NCBI GenBank assembly: GCA_964519245.1
Contig: CAZFLK010000010.1
Span: forward strand, 3,284-67,283
Source of the DNA: JAYPEY01 sp964519245
Lineage (GTDB): Bacteria; Verrucomicrobiota; Verrucomicrobiia; Limisphaerales; JAYPEY01
Length of the DNA stretch: 64,000 nt
Reading direction: 5' to 3'
The position numbers and the translations under genes were made by a program. Position 1 is the first letter of the stretch; every line of letters starts with the position of its first letter. The notes beneath the pieces are model-generated. The model was given only the letters and a program-made list of their open reading frames with translations, made no database searches and was not told the origin of the DNA. Positions 37,927 to 46,669 of the stretch are shown piece by piece.

Positions 37927-38579
37927 GGTTCCCGGGTTACGCTGGGGTAACGGCACTGGATGACGATGGCCCGGTAGGTTCCGCTTCCATCAGCGGCGTC
38001 AATCGGGTCGGACAGGGTCTGCAGCGAGACGCCGTCGCGCTTACGCAACCTGCCGTCGAACCGATCCGCAATTTTTGCCATAAACTCGTTGTATTGACCG
38101 GCGCTGTCGTCGGCATAAATTTGGAAGGAGACATGCTCGATGGATTTGGCCGGAATCCCTTTCTCGTTGGTGTCAGGGGGCGGCGGAATGGCCGCATACT
38201 CCTCAAACCGCTGTTCCATCACGAACTGGGTGAAACGAATGCCGTCAAGCACGCAGAACTGCAACTCGTTCAGGACCGGGGCGCAAAGAAAACGGTTGGT
38301 TGCGAGACGTTGCAAGGAATTGATGTTGGACTCAAGGCGACCGGTCATGGCCCGAATCTCCTTCAATTTGAGCTCCTTGTCCTTGATGTCCTCATAAGCC
38401 TGCCGAATCGCATTCGCTTCCGAGGTCGAGGCCTTCACCCTCATCGTGTTGAATCCGGCGAAGACAATCACAACGGCAACCACGGCGCCAGCAATGATGA
38501 TGGCGCGTTTGAGCGGATCCTTGCGGCGCAACTCTTCAGCCGCCTGCTCTTCCGCCAGTAGATTGATCCTGATTGGCAT
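37923..38579 (-). CDS. PilN-like inner-membrane pilus assembly protein
   Basis: 218 residues. The N-terminus MPIRINLLAEEQAAEELRRK carries the conserved INLL motif with which PilN binds PilM in the cytoplasm. One membrane helix follows (about 25-45), then a coiled coil (about 52-90) and a periplasmic alpha/beta domain. Stop overlaps the pilO start (ATGA). Downstream of pilM with only 3 bases between them, so the inner-membrane pilus platform is encoded as one tight unit. Confidence 0.82.
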   Translation of the reverse strand: MPIRINLLAEEQAAEELRRKDPLKRAIIIAGAVVAVVIVFAGFNTMRVKASTSEANAIRQAYEDIKDKELKLKEIRAMTGRLESNINSLQRLATNRFLCAPVLNELQFCVLDGIRFTQFVMEQRFEEYAAIPPPPDTNEKGIPAKSIEHVSFQIYADDSAGQYNEFMAKIADRFDGRLRKRDGVSLQTLSDPIDAADGSGTYRAIVIQCRYPSVTREP

Positions 38580-38582
38580 GAT

Positions 38583-39647
38583 TCAAAAGCTCATCGCTGC
38601 GGCCCCGACGGCAACCGTAAGTTGTGGCGCAATCTGTTCGATTTCACCCATCCGCTGAGGCGCAATGTCCAAAGTAAAGGAGCCGGCTGGATTCCAACTC
38701 TTGCAGGGCACCATCAATTCCGACTGCAGCGCCTGAATGATGTGATCCGAGATGGAAGAACCTCCCGAGAAGAACACCTGGCTGACGGTCTTGTCCTGCT
38801 GATGTTCAAAAAAGTCGATGGAGGCGCGCAACTCCCGGCCGAGCGGCGTCAACAGGGGCTGGATCGTCTCCTCCACTTCCTGAGGCATGCCCACCTTGAT
38901 GCCTTCCGCCTCCGCCTGACTGACTCCCAACGATTCGGCGATGCCCGTCGTCAGCTTGGCGGCGCCAAAACCAACGACACGACTGAGGCTCAACTCCCCC
39001 AGCATCATGATGCTGATGAACGAATGCTTGTAGCCGAAATCAACCAGGGCCACGACCTCCTTCTCGAAGACTTCCGGCATTGCCTGCTCGAAGGCGTTGG
39101 CCGGTTGCACCAGGCTGGTGGTGACCAAATCGGCGGTCAACCCCGCCTGCCGCGCGGCGGCTTTCAGGTTTTCGACGTGCTCACGCTTGGCTCCGCCGAC
39201 CAGAGCCGGTTGATTGCCTCCGCTTGCGGCGCCGCCCTCAGCGGCGGCGTCCGCCCCGCCCTGGAAGTGGCAATCGAACAGATGATCCTTGAGCTCCTGC
39301 TGGAGAAACTTCTTCGAATTGACCTTCAGGAGAGGCAGCAACTGGGAGAGGGGCGCGTTGGGAATTTCAGCTGGACGCAACACGGAGTCCCCGGGACCAA
39401 TGGCGAGGGTCACCTGCTTCGTCTTGCCGCCGCCCATGTCGTCCATGATCATCTTGAGATGATCCGCGAGTTTTTCCGCGGACAAGGTGCGGTCGTAGAC
39501 CGGCGCATCCTTCAACACGAAATCGTTGAGGGAAAATCCCCCCCCTTTCCGTTGTACAGACACCGCCTTGGTAACCCGTGTTCCCAAATCGATGGCGACA
39601 ACGTGATCCTTGGTTTGGGAGCCTTTGCTCAGAAAGGAAAACGCCAT
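38583..39647 (-). CDS. PilM-like actin-fold pilus assembly protein
   Basis: 354 residues from ATG 39647 (MAFSFLSKGSQTKDHVVAID); an upstream extension of 43 residues in the same frame is poorly coding. Actin/FtsA-like ATPase fold: phosphate-1 loop VAIDLGTRVTKAVSV, phosphate-2 VALVDFGYKHSFISIM, and the VFFSGGSSIS adenosine region. PilM is a cytoplasmic ring protein that binds the PilN tail. An acidic/Gly-rich loop (GGADAAAEGGAASGG) near the middle is unusual. First gene of the pilus unit; the motors PilB/PilT and PilC are not in this window. Confidence 0.88.
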   Translation of the reverse strand: MAFSFLSKGSQTKDHVVAIDLGTRVTKAVSVQRKGGGFSLNDFVLKDAPVYDRTLSAEKLADHLKMIMDDMGGGKTKQVTLAIGPGDSVLRPAEIPNAPLSQLLPLLKVNSKKFLQQELKDHLFDCHFQGGADAAAEGGAASGGNQPALVGGAKREHVENLKAAARQAGLTADLVTTSLVQPANAFEQAMPEVFEKEVVALVDFGYKHSFISIMMLGELSLSRVVGFGAAKLTTGIAESLGVSQAEAEGIKVGMPQEVEETIQPLLTPLGRELRASIDFFEHQQDKTVSQVFFSGGSSISDHIIQALQSELMVPCKSWNPAGSFTLDIAPQRMGEIEQIAPQLTVAVGAAAMSF

Positions 39648-39762
39648 GACGAAAAATTTCTTAAACAGTTCGATTTCCAAATGCAAGTTGCAAACTGACA
39701 ATTTCTTACCTATGCGACACCCCTCCGCAAAGCTGGTTCGGCGCCACCTCCGTCCCGCAATG

Positions 39763-41406
39763 TCAATCCTTCTCATACATTTTTTTCAGGGTCTCCGGCC
39801 TGACGCCCAAATAGTAGAGAATCGTCACTCGCCACATGCGAAAGTAGGTGCGCGCCGGGCCAAGCTTCCTGAAGCGACGGGCAGAAGTGAGAACCGTGGC
39901 TCCGGCCAAAGCCAGGCGCCCCGCCCCGTTCAACAACTCGCACATTCGAAACTCCTCCATCAGCGGCATGTCCGGCGCGCCGCCCACGCTTTCCAATACG
40001 TTGCGCCGGACAAACAGTCCCTGATCACCCAGGATGCGTCGAAATAGAAACAATCGCGTCGCGCAACGCCAACGCGAGCCAGCCATCATCCACATCCCGT
40101 CACGAAATTCCTTCCAGAAGCCGCCCCCAACAACCGTGGGATCCCTCAAGGCCCGCAAGACAGCCGCCCCGGCGTCCGGGGGCGCCCAGGTGTCCGCATG
40201 CAGGATCAACACCACGTCACCGGTCGCGACCTGCGCTCCCGCGCGAATTTGCTTCCCCCGCCCCGCGCCCGTTTGAACGAGTCGACACCCCGCCTCGCCG
40301 GCCAACGTCGCCGTCTGGTCCGAACTTCCGCCATCGGCCACGATGATCTCCTCCACTTCGGGGACGGCGCGCAGCCGCCTCAGGGTTTCAGGCAAGGCGC
40401 TTTCCTCATTCCAGGTCGGAATCACCACCGAAATGCCGCGCGGCGCCGACCGCGAGGAAACCTTCGTCATGCGAGCGGTTTCCCGCCACAACCAAACGCC
40501 GCCAAAAACTGCCCAGCAAACATAACATCCCGCAAAGGACAGCGAGGCGGCAACCGCATCGGATCCGGAAATGCCATACCACCCCAGCAGGGTCATCGCA
40601 GCGGCCTCCCTGAGCCCGACGCCCGCGACCGAAGGCATCGAGGTCAACACGGTAATCGCCGGAAAGACCCAGACCATCCGGAGCAGCGCCCCCGACTCCG
40701 GATTGACCGCCTTGAAACAGGCGGCCAACGCGGCGCCCATGCTCGCCTGAACGAGGAATCCCAGGAACAACCCCCTTAGGGCGCGCCGAGGATGCCTCCA
40801 AAGCGTTCTGACCGCGTCTAGGAAATGGCCCCATACCCGGCCGACCGGGGACCCGGGCAGCACGCGCGCCACCCCCATGACCAACGCAGCGAGGCCTCCC
40901 GCCGCCACACAACCACCCAACAACCATGCGCCAGTGATCCCGCCGAACGCGCCCGCCGCGCCGGAAATCGTGGCGCCCGCTCCCACAAGGATCAGCAACC
41001 CCGCCAGGCCGAGCAATCGATCCAGAGGCGCAGCCGCAATGACCCGGGACAACGGCATCCGGAACCAGCGGCTGTATAGCGCCGATCTCGCCAAGTCCCC
41101 GGCGACCGGTCCGCACAGGAGCAGGTTGAAGAAACGCCCAATGTGCGCCAGGCGGATCGTGGCTCCCGGGTGAACGTCGCCGCCGGTCAGCGACAGCATG
41201 AGATGCAACCGCGCGGCCGCCAACAGCCCGCCCAAGCCAAAGAACATCAACCCCGCGAGCAACCACCCCAAATCCGCCCCCGCCAGCGCGGTCATCAATT
41301 CCGCTCCGCGGACACGACGCAACGCCGCCCAAAGGAAGCCACAGGAGACCAAGACCGAGAGCGTCGTCTTCCACGAAAACCGGAATCTGCTGGGAAAGGC
41401 GTCCAC
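39763..41406 (-). CDS. Fusion of flippase-like membrane domain and family-2 glycosyltransferase
   Basis: 547 residues in two parts. Residues 1-315 are an LPG-synthase-TM/flippase-like membrane domain (about eight helices; RLAHIGRFFNLLLCGPVAGD, PSVAGVGLREAAAMTLLG). Residues 320-547 are a GT2 glycosyltransferase (ISVVIPTWNEESALPETL; DGGSSDQT; LILHADTWAPPDA) of the TIGR04283 type, called rSAM/selenodomain-associated transferase 2. Fusing transfer to membrane translocation suggests a lipid-linked sugar. The next gene upstream on the same strand is a radical SAM enzyme, as the family name would predict. Confidence 0.88.
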   Translation of the reverse strand: MDAFPSRFRFSWKTTLSVLVSCGFLWAALRRVRGAELMTALAGADLGWLLAGLMFFGLGGLLAAARLHLMLSLTGGDVHPGATIRLAHIGRFFNLLLCGPVAGDLARSALYSRWFRMPLSRVIAAAPLDRLLGLAGLLILVGAGATISGAAGAFGGITGAWLLGGCVAAGGLAALVMGVARVLPGSPVGRVWGHFLDAVRTLWRHPRRALRGLFLGFLVQASMGAALAACFKAVNPESGALLRMVWVFPAITVLTSMPSVAGVGLREAAAMTLLGWYGISGSDAVAASLSFAGCYVCWAVFGGVWLWRETARMTKVSSRSAPRGISVVIPTWNEESALPETLRRLRAVPEVEEIIVADGGSSDQTATLAGEAGCRLVQTGAGRGKQIRAGAQVATGDVVLILHADTWAPPDAGAAVLRALRDPTVVGGGFWKEFRDGMWMMAGSRWRCATRLFLFRRILGDQGLFVRRNVLESVGGAPDMPLMEEFRMCELLNGAGRLALAGATVLTSARRFRKLGPARTYFRMWRVTILYYLGVRPETLKKMYEKD

Positions 41407-41467
41407 GATCGTGGCGGCGCGGCCGCTTCACCGGGACGAGGCGGCCATTTCACCGCCGGCGCCGGGT

Positions 41468-42679
41468 TCACTTCTTGGCGTCGAACTCGGCATACGCCCC
41501 GAAATCGGAGTAAAAGTGCTTCTTGGCAAAACGATAAGCCCAGCTGCGCTCGGGGATATCCTCTGCCAGACTGGCTTGAGAAGGCCGCGACTCAAGCGCC
41601 TCCAACTCCCGCATGGCCGTCTTGCGCGCGGTGTCATCCTTCGCTCCGTGACGGTCGACGACCTCCTTCAGAAGATCGGGACGATCCAACACGATGCAGC
41701 CCCGGGTCGCCCCCGCCGCCGTTTCCCGAAAATCCTTGAGATAACTGGAACTGGAAATCGTCTCCTTCAGGCCGCGTTCGTCGTCGATCTTCTCGGTGGC
41801 AAACTGAATGATCGGACACGGCTCAATGTCGCCCCACGGGCTGATGTGGTGGCTGATACCCGTCGCCGCCGGACACAACGCCTTGCCCTCGCCGTCGTAG
41901 TAAGCGTCGATGATGCCAATGGGTTTCTTCGTCCGCATCTCGACGACAAATTCCCGAATGCGGCGTTGCTGTTCCGGGGTCAAGGCGAGTTGTTCATTCG
42001 GCTCGGGCCCGATCGGCCGGTAGGTGTGATACCACATGTACATCACCCCCATCTCGATTAGGCGATCCACCCATTCCTCGCGAACCAGGTCGTCAATATT
42101 GGTCCGGCAGACACTCGTGCACACCCCGGTGATCAGCTTGTTCTTCAGGCAATTCTCAATGCCCGCCATCGTCTTCCCGTAGACATCCTTCCCGCGACGC
42201 CGCTCTTCGCTGACGATCTCCGAACCCTCCACACTGATCAGGGGCGTCACATTGCCCATGCGACGCAACCGCCGGGCGATCTCATCCGTGATGAACTGCC
42301 CGTTGGTAAAGACTTGGAAATAGCAGTCCGGATGGGACTCCAGAATATCCAACAGCTCGCGATGCATGAACGGCTCGCCGCCCAGGATGCCGAAGAAACT
42401 GTTGCCCGCATCCACCGCCTCCCGGATCATCCGGTTCATCCGATCCACCGGAATGCGCTCCTGCTTGGCCGCGACATCCACCCAGCATCCCTGGCAGCGC
42501 AGGTTGCAGCTGTTGATGACCGAAATGTAGAGAAACGGCGGAAAATAGTCCCCTTGGCGAAGACGGCTCTTGAACCGCTGCACCGAACGCATGCCCTTGT
42601 AGCCGAAATTCCACGCCAGCTTCCACAGCAGGCGTTTGTCGGTCTCCATAAGGAGACGCTTGCTCATTTTCAAATACAT
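41468..42679 (-). CDS. Radical SAM protein with SPASM-like C-terminal cysteines
   Basis: 403 residues from ATG 42679 (a TTG at 42712 would add 11). The [4Fe-4S] motif C-x3-C-x2-C is CNLRCQGC at 58-65, followed by FFGILGGEPFMH, the usual GGEP SAM-binding strand, and EGSEIVSEERR. Further Cys (LCPAATG, EPCPI, GCIVL) in the C-terminal third resemble auxiliary-cluster ligands of SPASM proteins. It would cleave S-adenosylmethionine to a 5'-deoxyadenosyl radical; substrate unknown. Lies immediately upstream of the glycosyltransferase fusion (about 60 bases), so a shared pathway is likely. Confidence 0.86.
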   Translation of the reverse strand: MYLKMSKRLLMETDKRLLWKLAWNFGYKGMRSVQRFKSRLRQGDYFPPFLYISVINSCNLRCQGCWVDVAAKQERIPVDRMNRMIREAVDAGNSFFGILGGEPFMHRELLDILESHPDCYFQVFTNGQFITDEIARRLRRMGNVTPLISVEGSEIVSEERRRGKDVYGKTMAGIENCLKNKLITGVCTSVCRTNIDDLVREEWVDRLIEMGVMYMWYHTYRPIGPEPNEQLALTPEQQRRIREFVVEMRTKKPIGIIDAYYDGEGKALCPAATGISHHISPWGDIEPCPIIQFATEKIDDERGLKETISSSSYLKDFRETAAGATRGCIVLDRPDLLKEVVDRHGAKDDTARKTAMRELEALESRPSQASLAEDIPERSWAYRFAKKHFYSDFGAYAEFDAKK

Positions 42680-42787
42680 CGCTTCAGATCCACTCAGACG
42701 TTCAGGACTCAAGGGACGCGAACCACGCCAACTCGATTCATCGGTCAGCGGAATATAGCCGCCTCGCCAAACAAGCCAAGCCTCGGA

Positions 42788-42820
42788 GTTCTTGGTTCTT
42801 GGTTCTTGGTTCTTGGTTCC
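42788..42820. repeat. Heptanucleotide tandem repeat (GTTCTTG x4)
   Basis: Four head-to-tail copies of GTTCTTG plus a partial fifth lie about 50 bases upstream of the transporter start. A different heptamer repeat follows the same gene at 44419-44439. Confidence 0.85.
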
Positions 42821-42867
42821 CTTTCAGCGTCGACAGTTCGCAATCGAGTCGTTACGCCTTAGCGACG

Positions 42868-44418
42868 ATGTCACCCCTGCGCGCCAAGATCCAGTGGGCG
42901 GGCCTCTTTCTTGGCCCCGCCCTGGCCCTGCTTGTTTTCCTGATTCTTCCCGACACCTACCGCTCCGCCGACGGCGCGCAATCGCCGTTCGATTTTGCCG
43001 GCCGGGCCGTCTTGGCGGGCATGATCTGGATGGCTGTCTGGTGGTTGACCGAGGCGGTTGAAGTGACCACGACCGCCCTGCTCCCTTTGGTTGTCTTCCC
43101 GTTGACGGGCGCCGTCTCGATCAAGGCGGCCGCGGCGCCCTATGCGCATCATCTGATTTTCCTGTTCATGGGCGGATTCATCATCGCGCTGTCCATGCAA
43201 CGCTGGGGGCTCGACCGGCGAATCGCCCTGGCGACGCTGCGAATCGTCGGAACCACGCCGGCTCGAATGGTGGGAGGCTTCATGATCGCGACGGCGGGGT
43301 TGAGCGCCTTCATCTCGAATACCGCCACCACCGCCATGATGCTGCCGATCGCGATGAGCGTCGTCGCCCTGCTGAACGATCAACAGGAAAACAGACGCGA
43401 GGACGGAGACGCCGACGCGGGCGGCGGCTTCGGGGTCTGCCTCATGCTGGGCATCGCCTACTCGGCCACGCTGGGCGGACTTTGCACACTGATTGGAACG
43501 CCGCCCAACGGGTTCTTTCGCAGCTTCGTGGAGGACACCATTTCCGAGCCCTACCGGATGGAGATCGGATTCGATCGCTGGCTGATGCTGGGTCTGCCCG
43601 TCACCCTGATCATGCTGCCCTTGACCTGGGCTCTGCTGACGCACTGGCTGTTCCCGGTGAAACGGGAATCCCTCGAGGGCGGGGCGGAGCTGATTCACTC
43701 CGAATGGCGCAAGCTGGGCTCCATGAGCCGCGGCGAGAAAAACACGATGACTGTCTTCCTCCTGACCGCCCTGTTCTGGATCACCCGCAAGCTGTGGGCA
43801 AAGATCGGCATTCCCTGGGGGGACGGCGAGGCGCACCCCTTTGCCGGGCTTTCCGACCCGGGCATCGCCATGACCGCGGCGCTCGCCTTGTTCGCCCTCC
43901 CGGTGAACGCGACCAAGCGCGAATTCACCATGAACTGGAAAACCGCTCGGAAAATGCCCTGGGACATCCTCGTCCTCTTTGGCGGCGGCATGAGTCTCGC
44001 GGCGGCGGTCGACGCCACCGGGGTGGCCCGGTTTCTAGGGAGCCAGGCCGGACATTTTGCGGGAATGCCGCCCTTTGTCATCATGTTGGCCGTGGCCGTG
44101 ACGGTCGTGCTGCTGACCGAGTTGACCTCCAATCTCGCCACCACGGCAACGCTGCTGCCCGTGCTGGCCGCCCTCGCTCCCGGATTGGGCGTCCACCCCT
44201 ACCTCTTGATCTTTCCCGCGACCATTGCGGCGAGCTGCGCCTTCATGATGCCCGTTGCCACTCCCCCTAACGCCATCGTGTTCGGGTCCGGCCAAGTCCG
44301 ACTGCCCCACATGATGAAGGCGGGTGTCTGGCTGAATGTCCTCGGCGTCATTGTGATCATGGTTGTTTCCTGGTTCCTCCTCGAACCGGTGGTTGGCGTG
44401 GAGTTGTTCGGGGAATGA
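42868..44418 (+). CDS. SLC13/DASS family sodium:dicarboxylate-type transporter
   Basis: 516 residues with about 12 membrane helices. DASS signatures: WWLTEAVEVTTTALLPLVVFP, SNTATTAMMLPIA (the SNT motif), GGLCTLIGTPPNGF and the second SNT-like LTSNLATTATLLPVL near the C-terminus, then PVATPPNAIVFGSG. Members import dicarboxylates or citrate with Na+. Start set at ATG 42868; an upstream extension would run into the heptamer repeat and is not conserved-looking. Isolated gene, flanked by tandem repeats and opposed to DUF1294. Confidence 0.92.
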   Translation: MSPLRAKIQWAGLFLGPALALLVFLILPDTYRSADGAQSPFDFAGRAVLAGMIWMAVWWLTEAVEVTTTALLPLVVFPLTGAVSIKAAAAPYAHHLIFLFMGGFIIALSMQRWGLDRRIALATLRIVGTTPARMVGGFMIATAGLSAFISNTATTAMMLPIAMSVVALLNDQQENRREDGDADAGGGFGVCLMLGIAYSATLGGLCTLIGTPPNGFFRSFVEDTISEPYRMEIGFDRWLMLGLPVTLIMLPLTWALLTHWLFPVKRESLEGGAELIHSEWRKLGSMSRGEKNTMTVFLLTALFWITRKLWAKIGIPWGDGEAHPFAGLSDPGIAMTAALALFALPVNATKREFTMNWKTARKMPWDILVLFGGGMSLAAAVDATGVARFLGSQAGHFAGMPPFVIMLAVAVTVVLLTELTSNLATTATLLPVLAALAPGLGVHPYLLIFPATIAASCAFMMPVATPPNAIVFGSGQVRLPHMMKAGVWLNVLGVIVIMVVSWFLLEPVVGVELFGE

Positions 44419-44439
44419 GTCAGCAGTCATCAGTCATCA
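44419..44439. repeat. Heptanucleotide tandem repeat (GTCATCA-type)
   Basis: GTCAGCA-GTCATCA-GTCATCA directly follows the transporter stop codon; a related GAAGTCA follows. Period seven, like the repeat upstream of the same gene. Confidence 0.7.
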
Positions 44440-44512
44440 GAAGTCAGAATCTGCCGATTGATCGCCAATCACCCATCATCGCCTACTGAGCGCTGATTTC
44501 TGCCGGCTGAGT

Positions 44513-44890
44513 TCACCGATTCGCCATCCAAATCAGCAGGCCGACATGCAGGACCGTGCTGAGAGTCAGCACGGTCAGGAACGAGCGCTTCCGCGTCTTG
44601 TGCCGAAACGCCGCGCGTCCAGCCCAACCACCCGCAAAACCTCCCGCCAAGGACAACGCGTGCAACACGACCTCCGGAATCCGCTGCTTCTCGAATCGCG
44701 CGGTCAGCTTGTCGAAGCCGTAGAACAAAAAATTCACGACACTCAGACTGAACAGCGCGATGACATAAAGATTCCAACGCGTGTAATGCCAGATCGCCCA
44801 ACTGGCTCCGAGCGTCAGCGTCACCGCCACGACCAGGAAAAATTTCTGCGGCCGGCGCAATCCCTTGGGTCTGTTCAATTCTTCAGGCAT
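44513..44890 (-). CDS. DUF1294 membrane protein
   Basis: 125 residues from ATG 44890. Three or four membrane helices and the DUF1294 signature YGFDKLTARFEKQRIPE, LHALSLAGGFAGGWAG and FRHKTRKRSFLTV. In other bacteria the domain is often fused to a cold-shock domain; here it stands alone with a short basic N-terminus. Function unknown. Convergent with the transporter. Confidence 0.88.
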   Translation of the reverse strand: MPEELNRPKGLRRPQKFFLVVAVTLTLGASWAIWHYTRWNLYVIALFSLSVVNFLFYGFDKLTARFEKQRIPEVVLHALSLAGGFAGGWAGRAAFRHKTRKRSFLTVLTLSTVLHVGLLIWMANR

Positions 44891-45270
44891 TAGGCGGCCA
44901 GCTTGGCGCCATCGGCTGAATCTGAAAACGTGAATCCAACCAAAAATACGTAGAGCCACGTATGGATTGCCGGCGAATCCGCGCTACTCTGGAATGAAGA
45001 ACACAACATGTTTCTCATCTCGACAACCTTGATCGGACTCACGGCCTTCGGATGCATTCTGAAGGCGACGCTCGATCATTTTCGCGAAGAAATGGGAACC
45101 CGCGACTAAACCAACCTCGAACGGCAAACCCCATCCAGCTTGATGGAAAAACGGATCATCATTCTCAAAGCGTGGCTGATCGCCGGCAGGTGACAACAAC
45201 GCGCTTCCGGAGCCGATCCCAAAACGGTCGTTGCGGAACATCCGCCGCCCATGCTATCGGATGCCGCAAC
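44891..45270. other. Divergent intergenic region
   Basis: Between the divergent DUF1294 and beta-helix genes. It holds a small inverted repeat ATACGT-N6-ACGTAT (44946-44963), a possible operator, and a doubtful 33-codon ORF at 45008. The last 160 bases show nothing recognisable. Confidence 0.4.
45008..45109 (+). CDS. Possible 33-residue membrane peptide
   Basis: An ATG frame encoding MFLISTTLIGLTAFGCILKA followed by a charged tail (TLDHFREEMGTRD). It has one hydrophobic helix and a C-terminal amphipathic end, the shape of small membrane-tethered proteins. Ribosome-binding sequence weak (GGAATGAAG). No homology known to me; may be chance. Confidence 0.25.
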   Translation: MFLISTTLIGLTAFGCILKATLDHFREEMGTRD

Positions 45271-46662
45271 ATGAGAATCTTTCCCGCCCTTCTTTTGTTC
45301 GCCGCTTCCGCGGCCTTCGCCGCGCCGATCCATTCCACGCTCGATCAGATTCCGGATCTGAAGACGATGCCTGACTCGACGGCGACGTTGCAGTCGATGA
45401 TCGACAACACCGACGGCAACCTGAAGCTCGGCGACCGCAACACCTACCGGATCACCCGGCCGCTCGTCGTCGATCTTGCCAAACACAAGGCGGTCAAAGT
45501 CTTCTCCGAGGGCGGCGCGACGATCGTCATGGACGGACCCGGGCCGGCGATCCGGATCCAAGGGTCACACGAGGGAACCGCCGGCCCCAAAACCTTCAAG
45601 GCGGCCACCTGGAACGAGAACATGCCGATTGTCAGCGGCATTGAGATCCTGGGCAATCATCCCGAAGCGGACGGCATCGAACTTTTCCAGACCGTGGGCG
45701 CGATTGTGAGCCGGGTCTCCATCCGCTGGGCGCGCCACGGCGTCCACCTGGTCACCCGCAACCGCAACGTGCTCATCTCCGATTGCCACTTCTACGAAAA
45801 CCAGGGCGTCGGCGTCTACCTGGACGATGTCAACCTCCACCAGATCAACGTGGCCAACTCGCACATCTCCTACAATCGACAGGGAGGCATCGTGGTGCGC
45901 GACGGAAACGTGCGAAACCTCCAGGTCTCCGGTTGCGACATCGAGGCCAACATGCCCGGCGACGAAACCCCGACCCGGACCGCCAACATCCTGATCGATG
46001 TCTCCGGCTCACCCGACACCCGCGCCAAATCCATCGCCGAAATCTCGATCACCGGCTGCACGATCCAACACTCTGCCAACTATGGCGGCCAGGAGGGCAA
46101 GACCGTCGCGCCCGGCGGCGCCAACATCCGACTCGCCGGCAAGGCAATCTACCCCATCGATTCGGTCACCATCTCAGGCAATGTGCTGAGCGACACCACC
46201 ACCAACATCGACATCATGCACGCCATGGACGTCGCCATCTCAGCCAACAATTTCTTCGCGCCCAAGCCGAACAACCTCCGCGTGACTCACTCGGCCCGCG
46301 TGGTCGTGACAGGCAACACCTTCAACCCGCGACAATTCGAACGCCCGGGAACGATCCTCTTTCAGGACAGCGTCGACTGCGTCATCGCCAACTCGACCCT
46401 GCACAAGTTCTCCACGCCCGACGGCGGGTTGATCCTGGAGCGCTGTTCCGGCTTTTCGCTCAACGGCCTGCTCATGAGCGACTGCGGTTCCGGCATCGTG
46501 CTCCGCAGGACCAGCGACACCAGCATCTCCAACTGCCGGGTCAACCGGACCGCCAACGGGGCCCTGGACCTCATGATCGGCGGGTCGAACAAGAACATCA
46601 TGCTGAGCGGAAACGTCTTTACGGGACCAACCAAGGTCGAGAAGTCGACGTTGAAAAAGTAG
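45271..46662 (+). CDS. Secreted right-handed parallel beta-helix protein
   Basis: 463 residues from ATG 45271, which opens a clean signal peptide (MRIFPALLLFAASAAFAAP). The rest is a series of ~22-residue beta-helix turns (GIEILGNHPEADGIELF; ISDCHFYENQGVGVYLDD; ISGNVLSDTTTNIDI), the fold of pectate lyases, polysaccharide-depolymerising enzymes and surface-binding proteins. A pectate-lyase-3-like start (LQSMIDNTDG...) suggests polysaccharide binding or cleavage, but no catalytic residues could be assigned. Single gene, convergent with the unknown gene at 46670. Confidence 0.85.
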   Translation: MRIFPALLLFAASAAFAAPIHSTLDQIPDLKTMPDSTATLQSMIDNTDGNLKLGDRNTYRITRPLVVDLAKHKAVKVFSEGGATIVMDGPGPAIRIQGSHEGTAGPKTFKAATWNENMPIVSGIEILGNHPEADGIELFQTVGAIVSRVSIRWARHGVHLVTRNRNVLISDCHFYENQGVGVYLDDVNLHQINVANSHISYNRQGGIVVRDGNVRNLQVSGCDIEANMPGDETPTRTANILIDVSGSPDTRAKSIAEISITGCTIQHSANYGGQEGKTVAPGGANIRLAGKAIYPIDSVTISGNVLSDTTTNIDIMHAMDVAISANNFFAPKPNNLRVTHSARVVVTGNTFNPRQFERPGTILFQDSVDCVIANSTLHKFSTPDGGLILERCSGFSLNGLLMSDCGSGIVLRRTSDTSISNCRVNRTANGALDLMIGGSNKNIMLSGNVFTGPTKVEKSTLKK

Positions 46663-46669
46663 CGCCGAC

